Numbered from the stretch's first letter, positions 8,847-18,167 are shown. The stretch: DNA of 64,000 bases from Fibrobacter sp. (GCA_017526585.1 JAFXRC010000073.1:39081-103080); one strand, 5' to 3'. The notes: generated from the sequence alone by a model not told the origin. Numbers and translations are program-made.

Positions 8847-10358
8847 ATGGATACTTTGCTTTTCAACTTAATCTGGGTTATCCCGCTTATCACGGTGCTG
8901 GTTTGTGCGCCCATCGACGGGAAACGCCAATCGCTTCTCAAGACCATCCACGCGGCATCGGGCACCTTGGTGCTGTTGCTCGTCGGATTCCTCACCTACC
9001 GACTCTACTCGCTCGGCATCGAGAACGCCGCCAAGGAATCGGCGCCTCTGCTACTCCACTATTACATGGACATTCCCTGGCTCCACATGTTCAACGCCCA
9101 CTACGCCGTCGGTGCCGATGGGCTCAACATGTTCCTCTTGTTCCTTACCGCAGTCATCGTCTGGGGCGGCATTTTGGTCAGCTGGAACATCAAAGGGAAC
9201 CAGAAGGTATTCTTCGCGCTCATCCAGCTCTTGGCCACGAGCGTCTACGGCGTGTTCATGAGCATGGACCTGGTGCTGTTCTTCGTGTTCTACGAAATGG
9301 AAGCGCTCTGCATGTACCTGATGATTGCGGGCTACGGTTCCGGTCGCAAGGACTACGGTGGTAAGAAACTCACCTTGACACTCGCCTTCGGATCCTCAAT
9401 GATTCTCGCCACACTTTTTGGTCTCTACTTCGAAAGCGGAATCAACAGCTGGAGTCTCGTAGAACTTTCCAAGATTACGCTCCCGATGGATTTCCAGATG
9501 TGGGCATTCCCGCTGATGTTCATGGGATTTGCTGTTTCGAGTTCCTTGTTCCCGTTCCACTTCTGGAGTCCCGATGGTCACTCCGCCGCACCGACCGCTG
9601 TTTCAATGCTTGCCGCCGGTGTGATGATGAAGATGGGCGCCTATGGATGCCTTCGCGTCGCCATGTTCTTGATGCCCGAAGCCGCCAAGATTTGGCTTCC
9701 CTATGTAGTAGCGCTCCTGATTTTCAACGTGGTGCTCGGCCCGTTCATCGCGCTACGCCACAAGGACCTCAAGTATATTACCGCGTACAGTTCCATTAGC
9801 CATTTGGGTCTCATCTTCTTGGGTCTTGCGGCAATGACTCCGGTGGGTCTCCGCGGAGCATCGCTCCAGATGATTTCCCACGGATTCCTCACAGGACTCT
9901 TCTTTGCAACCATCGGCATGATTTATGAACGCACGCATACCCGCGACATCACCGAGATGGGCGGCATCATGCGAAAGCTCCCGTTCCTGGGCGTAGGCTT
10001 TGTGATCGCAGGCTTCGCTGGTCTCGGACTTCCGGGCTTCAGCGGATTCATCGCCGAAAGCAACATCTTCATCGGAGCGTTCCAGCAAGAATCCACACTC
10101 ACGCGCATCGTCACCGTGCTTGCAATTCTTTCGATTACGACGACAGCCGTTTACATTCTGCAGACGGCAAACCGCATGCTGCATGGCAACATGCCAGCCA
10201 AATACGAAACACTCACCGACGCCTGCTTCCGCGAAAAGCTCGTGGTCGTAGTACTCGTCCTCTGCCTCCTCTTGATTGGTGTGTTCCCCGGATGGATTGC
10301 CGACATGCTCGACCAGAGTATTGCTCCGATTTTTGCAAAAATTAATTCAGCCCTGTAA
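8847..10358 (+). CDS. nuoM: NADH-quinone oxidoreductase subunit M
   Basis: NuoM is the middle antiporter-like pumping subunit. The 503-residue protein shows the catalytic glutamate helix (DLVLFFVFYEMEALCMYLMI), a lysine-bearing helix near LPFHFWSPDGHSAAPTAVSML (read here as FPFHFWSPDGH), and the RHKDLKYITAYSSISHLGLI motif. I use ATG 8847 rather than TTG 8841: a TTGAGG purine site lies about 10 nt upstream. It is followed by nuoN after 5 nt. Confidence 0.96.
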   Translation: MDTLLFNLIWVIPLITVLVCAPIDGKRQSLLKTIHAASGTLVLLLVGFLTYRLYSLGIENAAKESAPLLLHYYMDIPWLHMFNAHYAVGADGLNMFLLFLTAVIVWGGILVSWNIKGNQKVFFALIQLLATSVYGVFMSMDLVLFFVFYEMEALCMYLMIAGYGSGRKDYGGKKLTLTLAFGSSMILATLFGLYFESGINSWSLVELSKITLPMDFQMWAFPLMFMGFAVSSSLFPFHFWSPDGHSAAPTAVSMLAAGVMMKMGAYGCLRVAMFLMPEAAKIWLPYVVALLIFNVVLGPFIALRHKDLKYITAYSSISHLGLIFLGLAAMTPVGLRGASLQMISHGFLTGLFFATIGMIYERTHTRDITEMGGIMRKLPFLGVGFVIAGFAGLGLPGFSGFIAESNIFIGAFQQESTLTRIVTVLAILSITTTAVYILQTANRMLHGNMPAKYETLTDACFREKLVVVVLVLCLLLIGVFPGWIADMLDQSIAPIFAKINSAL

Positions 10359-10363
10359 CGACT

Positions 10364-11797
10364 ATGTATTTACCCAACTTTATTTTCCCTGACCTGCTCC
10401 TACTCCTTTTCCCGTTTATTGTCATCGGGAGCAGACTCTTTTGCACCGACCGTTCCAAGGCGCCCTGGCGCATCGCAAACATCGGATTCATCCTGATATT
10501 TGTGTTGCTCAACTTCATTCCACTCGCCAGCGGCACGGGTCGATTCTTCATTAGCAACTGGCACATCGACGACTTCGGCGTGCTGATGCGCGAAGTGCTG
10601 ATGGTTTCCGCCATTCTGGGAATTTGGCTCGCCAAGGACTACTTCGAACACGGCGGCGGCGGCAAGCCCGCCATGCACCAGATTGCAGAGTTCATCGGCG
10701 CCATTGCCTTCGCGACCTTCGGCGGCTTTACCGTCGTCTCGGCCTGCGACCTGCTCACCTTCTTCCTCGGGCTCGAAATTGCAACCATTCCGATGTACGC
10801 ACTCGCGGCATGGAATAAGCAGGACCAGTACGGTTCCGAAGCGGCTACCAAGTACATTCTAATGGGTTCTGTCGCAACGGCATTCGAGCTCTTCGGATTC
10901 AGCTACCTGTACGGTTTTGCAGGCTCCATCCACTTTGACACCATCTATTCCGCTGTCGCGAACGGCACAAGTCCACTGCTCTGGATTGCAGTCCTCTTCC
11001 TGTTCGCAGGCATCGGCTTCAAGCTCACGCTGTTCCCGTTCTACACCTGGGCACCCGATGTCTACGAAGGCGCCCCCACGCCCGTGACGGCCGTGCTCTC
11101 GGTAACCTCGAAGGCTACTGCCATCGCGTTCCTCGTGGTTCTCGTCTTTGGCCCCCTGGCCCCGATTCAAGAACAAGTGGCGCCCTTCATCGCCCTGCTG
11201 GCTGGCACCACCCTCTTTGTCGGCAACCTAGGCGCCTTGAAGCAGAGCAGGCTCCGCCGTTTCATGGCCTACAGTTCCATTGCGCAGGCGGGCTACATCA
11301 TGATTGCGCTCCTTGGCCCTGCAACCATCGCAAAGACAGCTATCATCTACTATCTGTTCGTTTACGCCGTCTCGAACTACCTGGCATTCTTCGTGTTCGG
11401 CATCATCGGGCATCACCGCGAAGAGACCTTTGATTCCCTGCGCGGGCTTTCGAAGCAGAAGCCGTCTTTGGCAATAGCCCTCGCCGTTGCCATGTTCAGC
11501 CTGGCGGGCATTCCGCCCCTTGCAGGATTCTTCGGTAAGTTCCACTTGTTCTTCAGTGGTGCTTCTACCGGACATTACGGCATCGTGGCGTTTGCAGTCC
11601 TCAACAACGTGCTTGCGCTGTTCTACTACCTGCAGCTCATCAAGAGCGCCTGGATCGACGATGCGGACGACCACCTGAATCCGCTGCGCATGACGAAGCG
11701 TCAACGCAACGTCATCATTCTCCTGACAGTCGCGGTGATTGCGTTGGGTGTGATTCCGTTCCTCAGCGACAACATCTTCGCGGGATTTACTTTTTAG
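10364..11797 (+). CDS. nuoN: NADH-quinone oxidoreductase subunit N
   Basis: NuoN is the third antiporter-like pumping subunit, packed against NuoK. The 477-residue protein has about 14 membrane helices, the glutamate in CDLLTFFLGLEIATIPMYAL, and the characteristic FKLTLFPFYTWAPDVYEGAPTP motif with its lysine. It is the last gene of the operon; a hairpin with a T-rich tail follows at 11854. No nuoE, nuoF or nuoG follows. Confidence 0.97.
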   Translation: MYLPNFIFPDLLLLLFPFIVIGSRLFCTDRSKAPWRIANIGFILIFVLLNFIPLASGTGRFFISNWHIDDFGVLMREVLMVSAILGIWLAKDYFEHGGGGKPAMHQIAEFIGAIAFATFGGFTVVSACDLLTFFLGLEIATIPMYALAAWNKQDQYGSEAATKYILMGSVATAFELFGFSYLYGFAGSIHFDTIYSAVANGTSPLLWIAVLFLFAGIGFKLTLFPFYTWAPDVYEGAPTPVTAVLSVTSKATAIAFLVVLVFGPLAPIQEQVAPFIALLAGTTLFVGNLGALKQSRLRRFMAYSSIAQAGYIMIALLGPATIAKTAIIYYLFVYAVSNYLAFFVFGIIGHHREETFDSLRGLSKQKPSLAIALAVAMFSLAGIPPLAGFFGKFHLFFSGASTGHYGIVAFAVLNNVLALFYYLQLIKSAWIDDADDHLNPLRMTKRQRNVIILLTVAVIALGVIPFLSDNIFAGFTF

Positions 11798-11853
11798 ACC
11801 GAATCGGCTAAGCTCAACAGAATCCTTACCCTGAAGCCGATTCTCTCGCAACC

Positions 11854-11882
11854 GCCCCAGCTTAACGCCTGGGGCTTTGTTG
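11854..11882 (+). terminator. Terminator after the nuo operon
   Basis: A 7-bp G+C stem (GCCCCAG 11854-11860 with CTGGGGC 11869-11875) and an 8-nt loop are followed by TTTGTTG. It lies 57 nt after the nuoN stop. A second, weaker hairpin with TTTTTA follows at 11903-11922 and overlaps the stop of the convergent gene. Confidence 0.75.
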
Positions 11883-11919
11883 CTCACGGAATGTTTAATG
11901 GAGGGCTAAAGCCCGCTTT

Positions 11920-13206
11920 TTATTCCTTTACGCAGCGGACGGCGTAAGCGTAGTTCTTGGTCGATGGCGTATGGAAGTTATAGTCGGAATAACGGAGACC
12001 CAGAGCAGAGTTTTCACTAGTGGAGCCATTGGAGTTTGTCGTCCAGAAATAAGCGGAATAGCCCGCATCAAAGAAAGCTTCGCTTGCGATGTCGTATCCG
12101 CCTGCTGGCTGCAGGTTGAATCCAGAAAGATTGCTTCCAGGGGACTTAACCCAGCCTTTCTCCGACTTGATTTCCTCGGCATAGTATTCAGCGAGTATAT
12201 ACGCAGACTCCCTAGGGATAAGTTTCTTACCGGTAAACTCGACGCCACTATCAAAGAGTTTCCAGCCTTCGGGACAAGCCGTTAGCGCAGTCTCTAGGTC
12301 ATAAAGACGACCATACTTTTTGCAAGAATCCGCACTGTTGTTGTAGCACCAGCTGTTTCCTGTTTCATAATTCAGGTTTTCAGCCATATAGGTCTTTCCC
12401 CAAATTTCAACCGTCTTGTATGTCTGTCCCTTATATTCCAGCTTACCCTCATGCATCGGGATTTCATCTACGTACGATGAATCAAAACTTCCTTCGATAT
12501 GAATTTCCGAGCTATAGTTGTTTTCAACCACGCAGCGCACCGACATACCGTGGTCCTTGTAATAAACGCCATAGTTCAAGGCGTCCGTCTCGTGCGTCAA
12601 CTGCCAACCATAGGCAAGTTCCGAGGTGGAATCCGAGCTCGTCCAGAAATAGGCGAACTTGCCCGTCGGAAGCCAGCCCCCCTCGGCATTCTTTCTGCCC
12701 GCAGGCAATCCATAAAAACCAAAGCGGTTCGTTCCCTGAAGGACACCATCCGAATTCTGCCAGTGATCGATTGTCTTGAGTTTTGTACCCGCAGGTTCAA
12801 TTCTGTCGCTCACAACGCTGTAAAGAGAATTCCAATCCTCTTGAGTCGGCAAGCGCCAGCCCTCAGGGCAAGCCTTCTTCGCCGCTTCCCAGGTATAGAG
12901 TCTTCCATAGACTTTGCAGCTATCCTTGTTATCATTATAGCACCAGGAACCGTCCTCCAGCGTCGAATCCACATAGTCCAGGTTTTCAGCAAACCACAGG
13001 TTCATTACATTCGAATAAGGCGGAAGCCAGATTTCCATAATACGGTATTCACGATTGTTTCGCGTGTCCGTATAGTAACCATCTTTGATGGTGATTCCGT
13101 TCAGTTCATAATCGGAAAAGCTCTTGACCACTTCTTCTTCGCCATCAGAACAAGCCGAGGCAAATAAAGCGGCAGAGGCAAGCAGGAGACTCCATACAGA
13201 CTTCAT
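11920..13206 (-). CDS. FISUMP-domain lipoprotein (two domains)
   Basis: This is a predicted outer-surface lipoprotein. The N-terminal signal MKSVWSLLLASAALFASAC ends in a lipobox cysteine. Two FISUMP domains follow. The first has WFAENLDYVD, GSWCYNDNKDSCKVYGRLYTWEAA, CPEGWRLPTQEDW and MSVRCV. The second has TYMAENLNYETGNSWCYNNSADSCKKYGRLY, CPEGWKL and AYAVRCVKE (quoted in parts). FISUMP domains are an abundant Fibrobacter paralogous family of unknown biochemical role. ATG 13206 is chosen because GGAG lies 6 nt upstream; an earlier start at 13218 would overlap the preceding stop. It is the last gene of a three-gene minus-strand cluster. Confidence 0.85.
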   Translation of the reverse strand: MKSVWSLLLASAALFASACSDGEEEVVKSFSDYELNGITIKDGYYTDTRNNREYRIMEIWLPPYSNVMNLWFAENLDYVDSTLEDGSWCYNDNKDSCKVYGRLYTWEAAKKACPEGWRLPTQEDWNSLYSVVSDRIEPAGTKLKTIDHWQNSDGVLQGTNRFGFYGLPAGRKNAEGGWLPTGKFAYFWTSSDSTSELAYGWQLTHETDALNYGVYYKDHGMSVRCVVENNYSSEIHIEGSFDSSYVDEIPMHEGKLEYKGQTYKTVEIWGKTYMAENLNYETGNSWCYNNSADSCKKYGRLYDLETALTACPEGWKLFDSGVEFTGKKLIPRESAYILAEYYAEEIKSEKGWVKSPGSNLSGFNLQPAGGYDIASEAFFDAGYSAYFWTTNSNGSTSENSALGLRYSDYNFHTPSTKNYAYAVRCVKE

Positions 13207-13217
13207 CGTAAGCTCCA

Positions 13218-13682
13218 TCAATAAATAGGTTTATCCCAGACGCTTCCGCCAGTCGTATTCGTTGTTTGCGATGCAGCCGAAGGGACCGGAGCCGATTTTG
13301 CACCCCAGGCATCACCAGTCATTGGCGCCATACTCGGATCAACCGGAATGACGATTTCATCGGGGTACGCCTGATAGAGAAAAAGCGACAGGAAATAGGT
13401 AAAAGGCATCCAAAGGACGCTTGCAGCCGTTATTTCACGAGGCACGATATCCTGCCCCACCACCGTCTCGCCCTTCTGGGCTTCGAACAAGGTCTTTCCC
13501 ATGGCGCCACGGGTCGTTATGGAGCATACCTCGTCAGTGGAACAAAGGTAACGGCCATCCGCATAGATATCGTAGACGCCTTCATCTGTAGTCCTAATCG
13601 TGGTGCGGCCAAAATAGCAGCCCGAAAGCAACGCCGTCACAAGAGCGAGCGTCGCTACACGGTAGATTCGCAAGGCGAACAT
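13218..13682 (-). CDS. Small hypothetical lipoprotein
   Basis: This is a 154-residue predicted lipoprotein: the N-terminus has two arginines, a hydrophobic core and LLSGC as lipobox. The mature part begins with a short beta-rich region containing two cysteines, then has one hydrophobic stretch (ASVLWMPFTYFLSLFLYQAYP) that could be membrane-associated, and a low-complexity Ala/Thr/Ser tail. I do not recognise a family. Its stop lies just before the FISUMP lipoprotein start, and it follows the barrel protein after 1 nt, so the three are probably one transcript. Confidence 0.7.
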   Translation of the reverse strand: MFALRIYRVATLALVTALLSGCYFGRTTIRTTDEGVYDIYADGRYLCSTDEVCSITTRGAMGKTLFEAQKGETVVGQDIVPREITAASVLWMPFTYFLSLFLYQAYPDEIVIPVDPSMAPMTGDAWGAKSAPVPSAASQTTNTTGGSVWDKPIY

Positions 13683-13683
13683 A

Positions 13684-14718
13684 TTAGAACCCGTAGCCGA
13701 TACCTACGTTGAATACCAGTCCCTGGATAGCATGATGCTTGGAAATGACATCGACATAACCATCGTCTTTCTTCTTGGTTTCAAAGATGTCGTTCCTGTA
13801 GAAGTTCAGCATGTACTTCACCTGGGCAATGAACATCACGCGGCTGGAACGGTTAAACATCACGCCGCCGCCGATAAAGCCCGTCAAGCCGGAGCTTTCG
13901 TCATCGTATTCATCATCGTCATAGTAGTAGTAGGAATTGTAACCGCTGCGGTATTCCTTCGGAATGTCACTGGAGTATTCCGTCTTGCTGAAAGCGAGAC
14001 CACCGCCAACGAACGGGGTGATGGCCTTCGTTCCAAACGGATAATAGGCCGAAATAGCGAAATCCATGTAGTCGACAGGAGCGTCATCACCCAAGCCGTA
14101 CATATCCCAGTCGATACCGAACAAGATGACCTGAGCGTCGTAGAGCAAGAAGAAATCTAGCCCTGCGTAGACCTCGACATCGGGCTGCGTTGCCATCAAG
14201 CCGCCCACGGCCATGCCGATGTAGGCGTTGACTCCCTTGCGCTTCGGAGTCTTCGTTTCCTGTTCGGTCACGCTGTAAATATCGGAATCATCAACAGCCT
14301 TGTGCTTTGTACCGATATTGCGCGCCACACGCTGGATAATCGGGTCGAAGTCATCGGGATTGCGAGCCTTGAGGCGGTCATCCCAAATCGGGGCTTCGGA
14401 ACCGACATTATAAAGTTTGAAGGACATGATTACATTTTCACCGAGACGGGTAAATTCAGCAATGATGTACTTGGAGCAACCCTTTTCAGCAGCCTTCTGA
14501 CTAACGGCAACCTGATTGTCGGCTTTAACACCATCTTCGGCTGTACCCACCACCAGAATAAAGCGACCGTCATCTTCGATATATGCCTTCATAAGTTTGG
14601 ACGATGCAACGGCATAGTCTTCGTGCATTCCCGTCAGTCCCACTGGGGCAAGGTAAACCTTTTCGGCAGCAAACAGAGTCAGCGCTGCAGCCATAATGAA
14701 AATGAGAACGTTCTTCAT
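13684..14718 (-). CDS. Predicted periplasmic/outer-membrane barrel protein
   Basis: This 344-residue secreted protein has a signal peptide (MKNVLIFIMAAALTLFAAEK). The N-terminal part (about 20-150) looks like a small alpha/beta domain (VYLAPVGLTGMHEDYAVASS...). The C-terminal half is rich in alternating hydrophobic and aromatic residues, with glycines and a terminal GYGF, as in small outer-membrane barrels. A tyrosine/aspartate-rich loop (YNSYYYYDDDEYDDESSG) is likely surface-exposed. ATG 14718 has GGAGG 6 nt upstream; the frame extends further up but without a site. A good promoter is at 14739-14767. Function unknown. Confidence 0.75.
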   Translation of the reverse strand: MKNVLIFIMAAALTLFAAEKVYLAPVGLTGMHEDYAVASSKLMKAYIEDDGRFILVVGTAEDGVKADNQVAVSQKAAEKGCSKYIIAEFTRLGENVIMSFKLYNVGSEAPIWDDRLKARNPDDFDPIIQRVARNIGTKHKAVDDSDIYSVTEQETKTPKRKGVNAYIGMAVGGLMATQPDVEVYAGLDFFLLYDAQVILFGIDWDMYGLGDDAPVDYMDFAISAYYPFGTKAITPFVGGGLAFSKTEYSSDIPKEYRSGYNSYYYYDDDEYDDESSGLTGFIGGGVMFNRSSRVMFIAQVKYMLNFYRNDIFETKKKDDGYVDVISKHHAIQGLVFNVGIGYGF

Positions 14719-14738
14719 ATAAACCTCCATTTGCCAAA

Positions 14739-14767
14739 AATATACTTTATTCAAATTTAACTGCCAA
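14739..14767 (-). promoter_or_regulatory. Sigma70-like promoter for the minus-strand envelope cluster
   Basis: Read on the minus strand, TTGGCA (14767-14762) and TATATT (14744-14739) are separated by exactly 17 nt. They lie 20 nt upstream of the ATG at 14718. Predicted from sequence only. Confidence 0.6.
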
Positions 14768-14833
14768 CTTTTTGATACACGCCATTTCGCATTTCGTCGC
14801 CCTTTTTTGCCATTTTAGGACTGGAATCCATTT

Positions 14834-14843
14834 TGTGTACACA
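14834..14843. promoter_or_regulatory. 10-bp palindrome in the divergent intergenic region
   Basis: TGTGTACACA is a perfect palindrome within the 209-nt region between the minus-strand barrel gene and the GH116 gene, about 85 nt upstream of the latter. It could be an operator. No regulator gene is adjacent, and a 10-mer can occur by chance. Confidence 0.25.
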
Positions 14844-14927
14844 TTTTCATTGTCAGAACGAACTTTTGCCCCGTTTAATTTTTAATTTTTAGCACGGAAA
14901 TTTAACCCTATATCACGGATATATAAT

Positions 14928-17900
14928 ATGAGCATCAAAGATTACCTCGCCGGCGCAAAACAGGCCGGATCCGTCCAGAAGCTGATGACCCCGGGCCTCG
15001 CCGTGGAATTTATCCAGCCCTGGTACACCCCGCTTTCTACGACCCCTTCTACCACGGGTATTGCTGTCGGCGGTATCGGTTCTACTTTCACCGCAACGCC
15101 TGCTGGCACCACCCCCGTGATGAACGTAATGCCGGGCGTGCAGGTCCGCACCGAAAAGCCCTCTGACCTCCGCTTCAACAACTTCTTCTTCCGTGAATCC
15201 GTGGTTGACGCAAAGGCCGCTCTCGAAATCGTCGACTTCGCGGGCTTCACGCAGATGCTCGCCAAGTACCCGCTGGTGGACGCGAAGGGCGAAGCCCTCT
15301 TCAGCGCCGCTGAACTTGCAAACCAGAAGAAGGCCGAGGCGAAGCTCAACAAGGCCATCGCCGAGAAGGACTTCTTCAAGAACAACGCCGCCGCGTTTGA
15401 ACGCTGGCACATCGAATGGAGCGACCGCACCGCCGCCCTCCTGAACAAGGCCGGTGCCGAACTCAACCGCAGCGCCGTCATCGACTTCTTCAATGGCGTC
15501 GTCGGCGAAAAGGCCGTGCGCCAGGGCGCCCTCACCGCCGCCTGGGCAAACGACAATGAATTCTTGGGACAGGCCGGTTACGACGCCGCCAAGATGCAGT
15601 ACGCCGCCCTCTATCCGGTGTGCGAAACCAAGTACGAAGGCAAGGGCGTGCAGATTACCAAGACCCAGTCCAGCTACGTGACTCCGGGTGACGAACGCCT
15701 CTCCAGCCTCCCGGTGAACGCCACCGTGTTCACTCTCGAAAACACCACCAAGGAAACCCGCGAAATCACGATCGTGCAGGTTCAGGACTGCATCGCCGGT
15801 TACATGGCTAAGAAGGACCGCCAAGGCGTTCAGGATTCGAGCTTTGTGCTCGTACCCGCCGCACGTTTCCCGAAGGGTGTCAAGTTCAGCAAGCAGGCCA
15901 AGGACGGCCGCGAAGTCCGCGGTCTCGAATTCTACAACGAAAAGCCGCTCGTCGAAAGCGACTTCAACGGCTGCATGGGCGTATCTGTCGCTTGGAACAA
16001 GAAGGACAACCTGAACGTTTCCGTGAAGCCGATGTTCTATCAGGATGACGCAGCCTCCGTGCTGAAGGGCGCTCTCCGCAGCGGTCGCGTTTGCGAAGCC
16101 TGGGTCAAGAACGTTTACAGCGGCCGCGAAACCATGGCCGGCGCTGTTGCTGTTACCGCCGTTTTGAAGCCGAAGCAGAAAGTCAGCTTCCAGTTCAACC
16201 TGGTGCTCGACTTCCCCGAAATCAAACTGAACAAGCTTACTTCCGCCAAGAAGTACACCGCCTTCTTCCCCGAAGCTTATGGCCGCGTGGGCGCTATCCT
16301 CGAAGAAGCCCTCGCCGCAGACAAGAACTTGGACGCTCGCCTCAAGGCATTCGAAGCGCTCGTTCCGAAGAAGGCCGTGGCAAAGCTCTACAAGACTGCC
16401 GCCAAGCAGGATGAATTCAAGAGCCTCGCCCTCAACACGCTCAGCTTCCTCGCCGAAGCCACTGTGTGGGACAAGGACGACCGTTTCCTGGTTCGCGAAT
16501 GCGCCGACTATCCGTTCTTCAACTCCCTCGACGTTTACTTCTACGGCAGCTTCAGCCTGATGGCCCTGATGCCGCGCCTCGACGGTGTGGTGATGAAGCG
16601 TTTCGGTGATGCGATTCTCGCCGTGAACAACAACCGTCGCCGTCACCACGAATACGTGAACCACCCGTTCGCCGACCTGCCGGACCCGAAGCTTGAAGGC
16701 CCCCGCGCCGTGCGTGGCGCCGTGATTCACGACCTCGGAAGCCCCTTCGATGCCGAACCCGATGCCTACGACTGGCACAACGTGAAGGAATGGAAGGATC
16801 TCGCTCCGAAGTATGTGCTGATGGTTCTCCGTCATTACGTGAAGACGCAGGACAAGCAGAACTTGCAGGATTGCAAGGAAGCTGTCTATGCCGCCATGCA
16901 GTACCTCGAAAAGATGGTGAACGAAGGCGAAAACTTCCCGCTCACCCATGGTACCGACGACACGTTCGACAACCTCTCCAGCCACGGCATTTCCGTGTAC
17001 TGCGGTAGCCTCTGGATTGCAGGCCTCCGCGCCGCCGCCAAGATTGCCGAAATCCTCGGCGACAAGGCACAGGCCGACACTTGGAACGCCAAGGCCGACG
17101 CCGCCAACAAGGAATTCGACGAAGCCTTGTGGGACGAAGCCGAAGGCTACTACCACTTCTTCGTGACTCCGATGGAAGCAAAGGACGTTGTGGCTGACAA
17201 GCTCCCGCAACTCGCCGACGCCATCAAGGATACTCTCGCCATCGACGGCAAGAACGTGAAGGCCGCCCTCAAGACCATCAACGAATGGCTGAACTCTGGC
17301 GAAATTCCGAGCGACGTGGAACTTTCCAAGAACGAACTCCGCGGCCTCAAGAAGGCATGGCTCACCGCCCAGTGCAAGGACGCCTTTACCGCCAGCTGGA
17401 ACGCAAAGATTGCAAACGACTGCGACGACGTATTCGCCGACACGATGCTCGCCGACACTTACCTGCGCCTGCTGGGTCTCAAGCCCATCAGCGACGAGAA
17501 GAAGGCGAAGGCCAACCTGCTCCGCGTCTACAACACGAACTACAAGGCCAATAGCCCGCTCATCGGTGCCGCCAACCTTGTTCGTAAGGACGGCTCTCCG
17601 CTGGATGAATTCAACTTCCAGGCTCACGACGTGTGGATCGGCATCCAGTACAGCATCATGTGCGCCATGATGCACCACGGCCTCGAAAAGCAGGCTGCCG
17701 ACATGGGCGATTCCATGATCCGCAACCTCTACGAGGAAGCTCGCATCCCGTTCGCCGCACCGGAAGGATTCAACGGTTCTTGCCGCCTGCACCCGGAAGC
17801 GCTCGTGAAGGCATTCGGCCTCAGCGCCACCGCCGCCGAGAAGATGCATAAGGAACTCCTGAAGAAGGGCGCCCTGCTTGCAGACTCCCGCATCAGCCCG

Positions 17901-18065
17901 AAGCTCCCCCGCAACCTGCCCGCCTTTATGAAGGCATTCGGCAGCATCGCGAAGGCCAACAAGGTTGAAGCAAGCGCGCTGTTCATGCTGCTCCACAGCA
18001 CGGCACTTAAGTACACCGCCGGCAAGTACTTCCGCCCGGGCATGGTGTTCGCTTTGCTTTACTAG
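14928..18065 (+). CDS. GH116-family glycosidase (GBA2-like), cytosolic
   Basis: This 1045-residue protein resembles GH116 enzymes (non-lysosomal glucosylceramidase/beta-glucosidase type). The N-terminus has GIAVGGIGSTF and a beta-rich domain. The C-terminal half reads as the (alpha/alpha)6 catalytic domain: the segment RECADYPFFNSLDVYFYGSF places E524 at the family nucleophile, and THGTDDTFDNL places D677 at the acid/base, about 153 residues later as in known members; HDLGSP, WKDLAPKYVL and YCGSLWIAGLRAAA also match. No signal peptide, so it should act inside the cell, presumably on imported oligosaccharides or beta-glucosides; substrate is unknown. It is monocistronic, with its own terminator at 18168. 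Alignment is from memory. Confidence 0.8.
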   Translation: MSIKDYLAGAKQAGSVQKLMTPGLAVEFIQPWYTPLSTTPSTTGIAVGGIGSTFTATPAGTTPVMNVMPGVQVRTEKPSDLRFNNFFFRESVVDAKAALEIVDFAGFTQMLAKYPLVDAKGEALFSAAELANQKKAEAKLNKAIAEKDFFKNNAAAFERWHIEWSDRTAALLNKAGAELNRSAVIDFFNGVVGEKAVRQGALTAAWANDNEFLGQAGYDAAKMQYAALYPVCETKYEGKGVQITKTQSSYVTPGDERLSSLPVNATVFTLENTTKETREITIVQVQDCIAGYMAKKDRQGVQDSSFVLVPAARFPKGVKFSKQAKDGREVRGLEFYNEKPLVESDFNGCMGVSVAWNKKDNLNVSVKPMFYQDDAASVLKGALRSGRVCEAWVKNVYSGRETMAGAVAVTAVLKPKQKVSFQFNLVLDFPEIKLNKLTSAKKYTAFFPEAYGRVGAILEEALAADKNLDARLKAFEALVPKKAVAKLYKTAAKQDEFKSLALNTLSFLAEATVWDKDDRFLVRECADYPFFNSLDVYFYGSFSLMALMPRLDGVVMKRFGDAILAVNNNRRRHHEYVNHPFADLPDPKLEGPRAVRGAVIHDLGSPFDAEPDAYDWHNVKEWKDLAPKYVLMVLRHYVKTQDKQNLQDCKEAVYAAMQYLEKMVNEGENFPLTHGTDDTFDNLSSHGISVYCGSLWIAGLRAAAKIAEILGDKAQADTWNAKADAANKEFDEALWDEAEGYYHFFVTPMEAKDVVADKLPQLADAIKDTLAIDGKNVKAALKTINEWLNSGEIPSDVELSKNELRGLKKAWLTAQCKDAFTASWNAKIANDCDDVFADTMLADTYLRLLGLKPISDEKKAKANLLRVYNTNYKANSPLIGAANLVRKDGSPLDEFNFQAHDVWIGIQYSIMCAMMHHGLEKQAADMGDSMIRNLYEEARIPFAAPEGFNGSCRLHPEALVKAFGLSATAAEKMHKELLKKGALLADSRISPKLPRNLPAFMKAFGSIAKANKVEASALFMLLHSTALKYTAGKYFRPGMVFALLY

Positions 18066-18167
18066 TGTTTAGCTTCAGAAACAACACCACACGCAAACAA
18101 GGGCTCGGTTTTCGACCTCGATTGTTTGTTCAGTGGTTTGTCTCTTCCACATTATTACACTAGTAAA
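18058..18167 (+). other. Nested inverted-repeat RNA element (possible structured ncRNA or 3'UTR element)
   Basis: A 110-nt stretch folds into one long rod. The outer helix is a perfect 11-bp inverted repeat, TTTACTAGTGT (18058-18068) with ACACTAGTAAA (18157-18167), and includes the GH116 stop codon. A large internal loop follows (12 nt and 15 nt). Next come a 9-bp helix with one bulge (18081-18090 with 18133-18141), a small internal loop, a 7-bp helix CAAACAA/TTGTTTG (18094-18100 with 18122-18128) and an apical hairpin around 18100-18118. An intrinsic terminator starts directly after it. The outline recalls 6S RNA but is much shorter; I found no tmRNA or SRP RNA motif. Confidence 0.4.

Noticed and set aside
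14913..17996. A 1027-codon open frame on the minus strand opposite the GH116 gene
   Set aside because: It is an antisense shadow caused by strong codon bias in the GH116 gene; the translation is rich in His, Val and Gly with no recognisable domain, while the plus strand has clear catalytic motifs.
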